Positions 63,220 through 64,000 of a stretch of 64,000 nucleotides of DNA are shown piece after piece (position 1 is the first letter of the stretch; the number at the start of each line of letters is the position of its first letter). This DNA is from Mesostigma viride (taxonomy: Eukaryota > Streptophyta > Mesostigmatophyceae > Mesostigmatales > Mesostigmataceae). A program made the position numbers and the translations under genes. The stretch covers positions 3,603,231 to 3,667,230 of the forward strand of contig RPFO01000175.1 in the NCBI GenBank assembly GCA_009746045.1, given 5' to 3'. Under the pieces are notes generated by a model. It saw nothing but the letters and a program-made list of their open reading frames with translations, had not been told where the DNA came from and made no database searches.

Positions 63220-64000
63220 TCAAACACTGACTCTGATATTATAAGGATTCATGTTCTGAAAGAGGAGCTGGTACTGTTGGCCAGCAGCATCCCGCAGCTT
63301 CGTTAGAGCGTCTGCTGGGTTGTCCTCATCATCCACATGAGTCCAGCTGGAAAAATAGGTGGCCTCCTTTTTGAGGATCACCCAATCCAAGTCAGTGTGG
63401 ACAGCAGCAGAAACAGATTTCTTGGTTAGAAAACTGATCACAGAGAAGCTGTCAGTGTAAAGATGTGAGATGACATTGCATGTGCTGCCTGCCTGGGTTT
63501 GTAACCAGGTGAGCATGTGCTGCAGGGAACGTGCATGCAATGCAGCAGACACCACAGCACGACATTCAGCTGAGTTGCTGCTGCCAGGTTTTCTGCGGTG
63601 TAGCCTGCTGTACCAGGAAGTGAGGGACATGTAATCTGACCTGTTGGTGAGAAAAAACAGCCCTGATTCCCGTGCCCCCATCTGATTGATTGTTCTGCTC
63701 TCCATGGAGCTGTCCATGACACATTGGATGTGGATGTCTTCCATCAGATTCAGGCCATGGAGGATGAGGGGGGGCAGTCATTGACCAACTTCCTGATGTG
63801 ACTGCATTTTATCTTGACTAGAACATCATGGGTGACCCTGCTGATGACAGCTAAGGGAGCCCCACAGATGGCTGACCACCACCCCAGTTTGCCCTGAACA
63901 GTGGCACACATGTGTAAGGGGAGGTAGTTGTCTTGCAGCAGATCTAGACAATCTTGGATATATTCTGCAGGAGGAGAGAGAGAGCAGACCCACTGATCTG
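63220..64000 (-). pseudogene. Copia-like Pol C-terminus (RT end and RNase H), runs off window
   Basis: Frame 63744-63220 is a copia RNase H: CVMDSSMESRTI, SAECRAVVSA, LYTDSFSVISF, DLDWVILKKE and DEDNPADALTK, closely following the domain in Copia-A and Copia-B. Upstream, another frame (64000 to about 63770) carries LGWWSAICGAP, the conserved region before RNase H. A one-base loss in the C tract at about 63768-63775 separates them. The rest of the element is beyond the right edge. Confidence 0.85.

Overview
This is nuclear eukaryotic DNA made almost entirely of nested retrotransposons. No bacterial operon, rRNA, tRNA or CRISPR array is visible, and no intact host gene can be supported. The element mixture (LINE, Ty3/gypsy-like, two Ty1/copia-like families, non-autonomous LTR elements), the mid-range GC and the spliced-gene-poor content suggest a repeat-rich genome such as an alga. 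The species cannot be fixed from the sequence.

Layout from left to right. (1) 1-2295 plus 11036-11187: a minus-strand LINE with a broken ORF1 and a broken ORF2 endonuclease; the RT lies off the left edge. (2) 2296-11035: a minus-strand LTR element (here LTR-T; TGTT...AACA ends, TSD CCATG) inserted inside the LINE ORF1; it retains gag and a decayed protease. (3) 11717-14253: a short non-coding LTR element (LTR-S, TSD TTAA). (4) 15829-29569: a minus-strand gypsy element (Gypsy-G) encoding gag, protease, integrase and a C-terminal PHD finger but no RT. Its gag is split by Copia-A1 (21855-27998). (5) 29596-54573: a plus-strand copia element (Copia-B1). It is itself split by a gag-only LTR element (TRG, 32576-35318), by Copia-A2 (39444-43831), and by a DNA transposon-like insertion (DNA-D, 44535-54328) that carries a second, inverted copy of the same family (Copia-B2, 44754-52773). 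(6) 54579-64000: mostly uncharacterised sequence with decayed ORFs, a hexanucleotide microsatellite, segmental duplications and, at the right edge, the RNase H end of another copia element.

Target-site duplications let most of the stack be ordered: LINE before LTR-T; Gypsy-G before Copia-A1; Copia-B1 before TRG, Copia-A2 and DNA-D; DNA-D before Copia-B2. Copia-B1 and Copia-B2 encode nearly identical 1185-residue pol segments and are recent.

The most notable biology is in the two copia families. Both place the protease after the integrase (GAG-INT-PR-RT-RH), have HGDD in place of the usual YVDD at the RT active site, and have LTRs ending AGTT...AACT instead of TG...CA. Neither has a tRNA-type TGG primer site. 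Instead the first 10-12 nt after the 5' LTR are perfectly complementary to a site in the element's own 3' UTR, in exact register in all four copies. Gypsy-G and LTR-S also lack a tRNA-type site: the first 14 or 16 nt after their 5' LTR are complementary to an internal LTR site, the arrangement expected of Tf1-like self-priming. Other features are in-frame stop codons between gag and pol (UGA in Copia-B, UAG in Gypsy-G) and an extra ORF upstream of gag in Copia-B with a SUMO-interaction-like tail.
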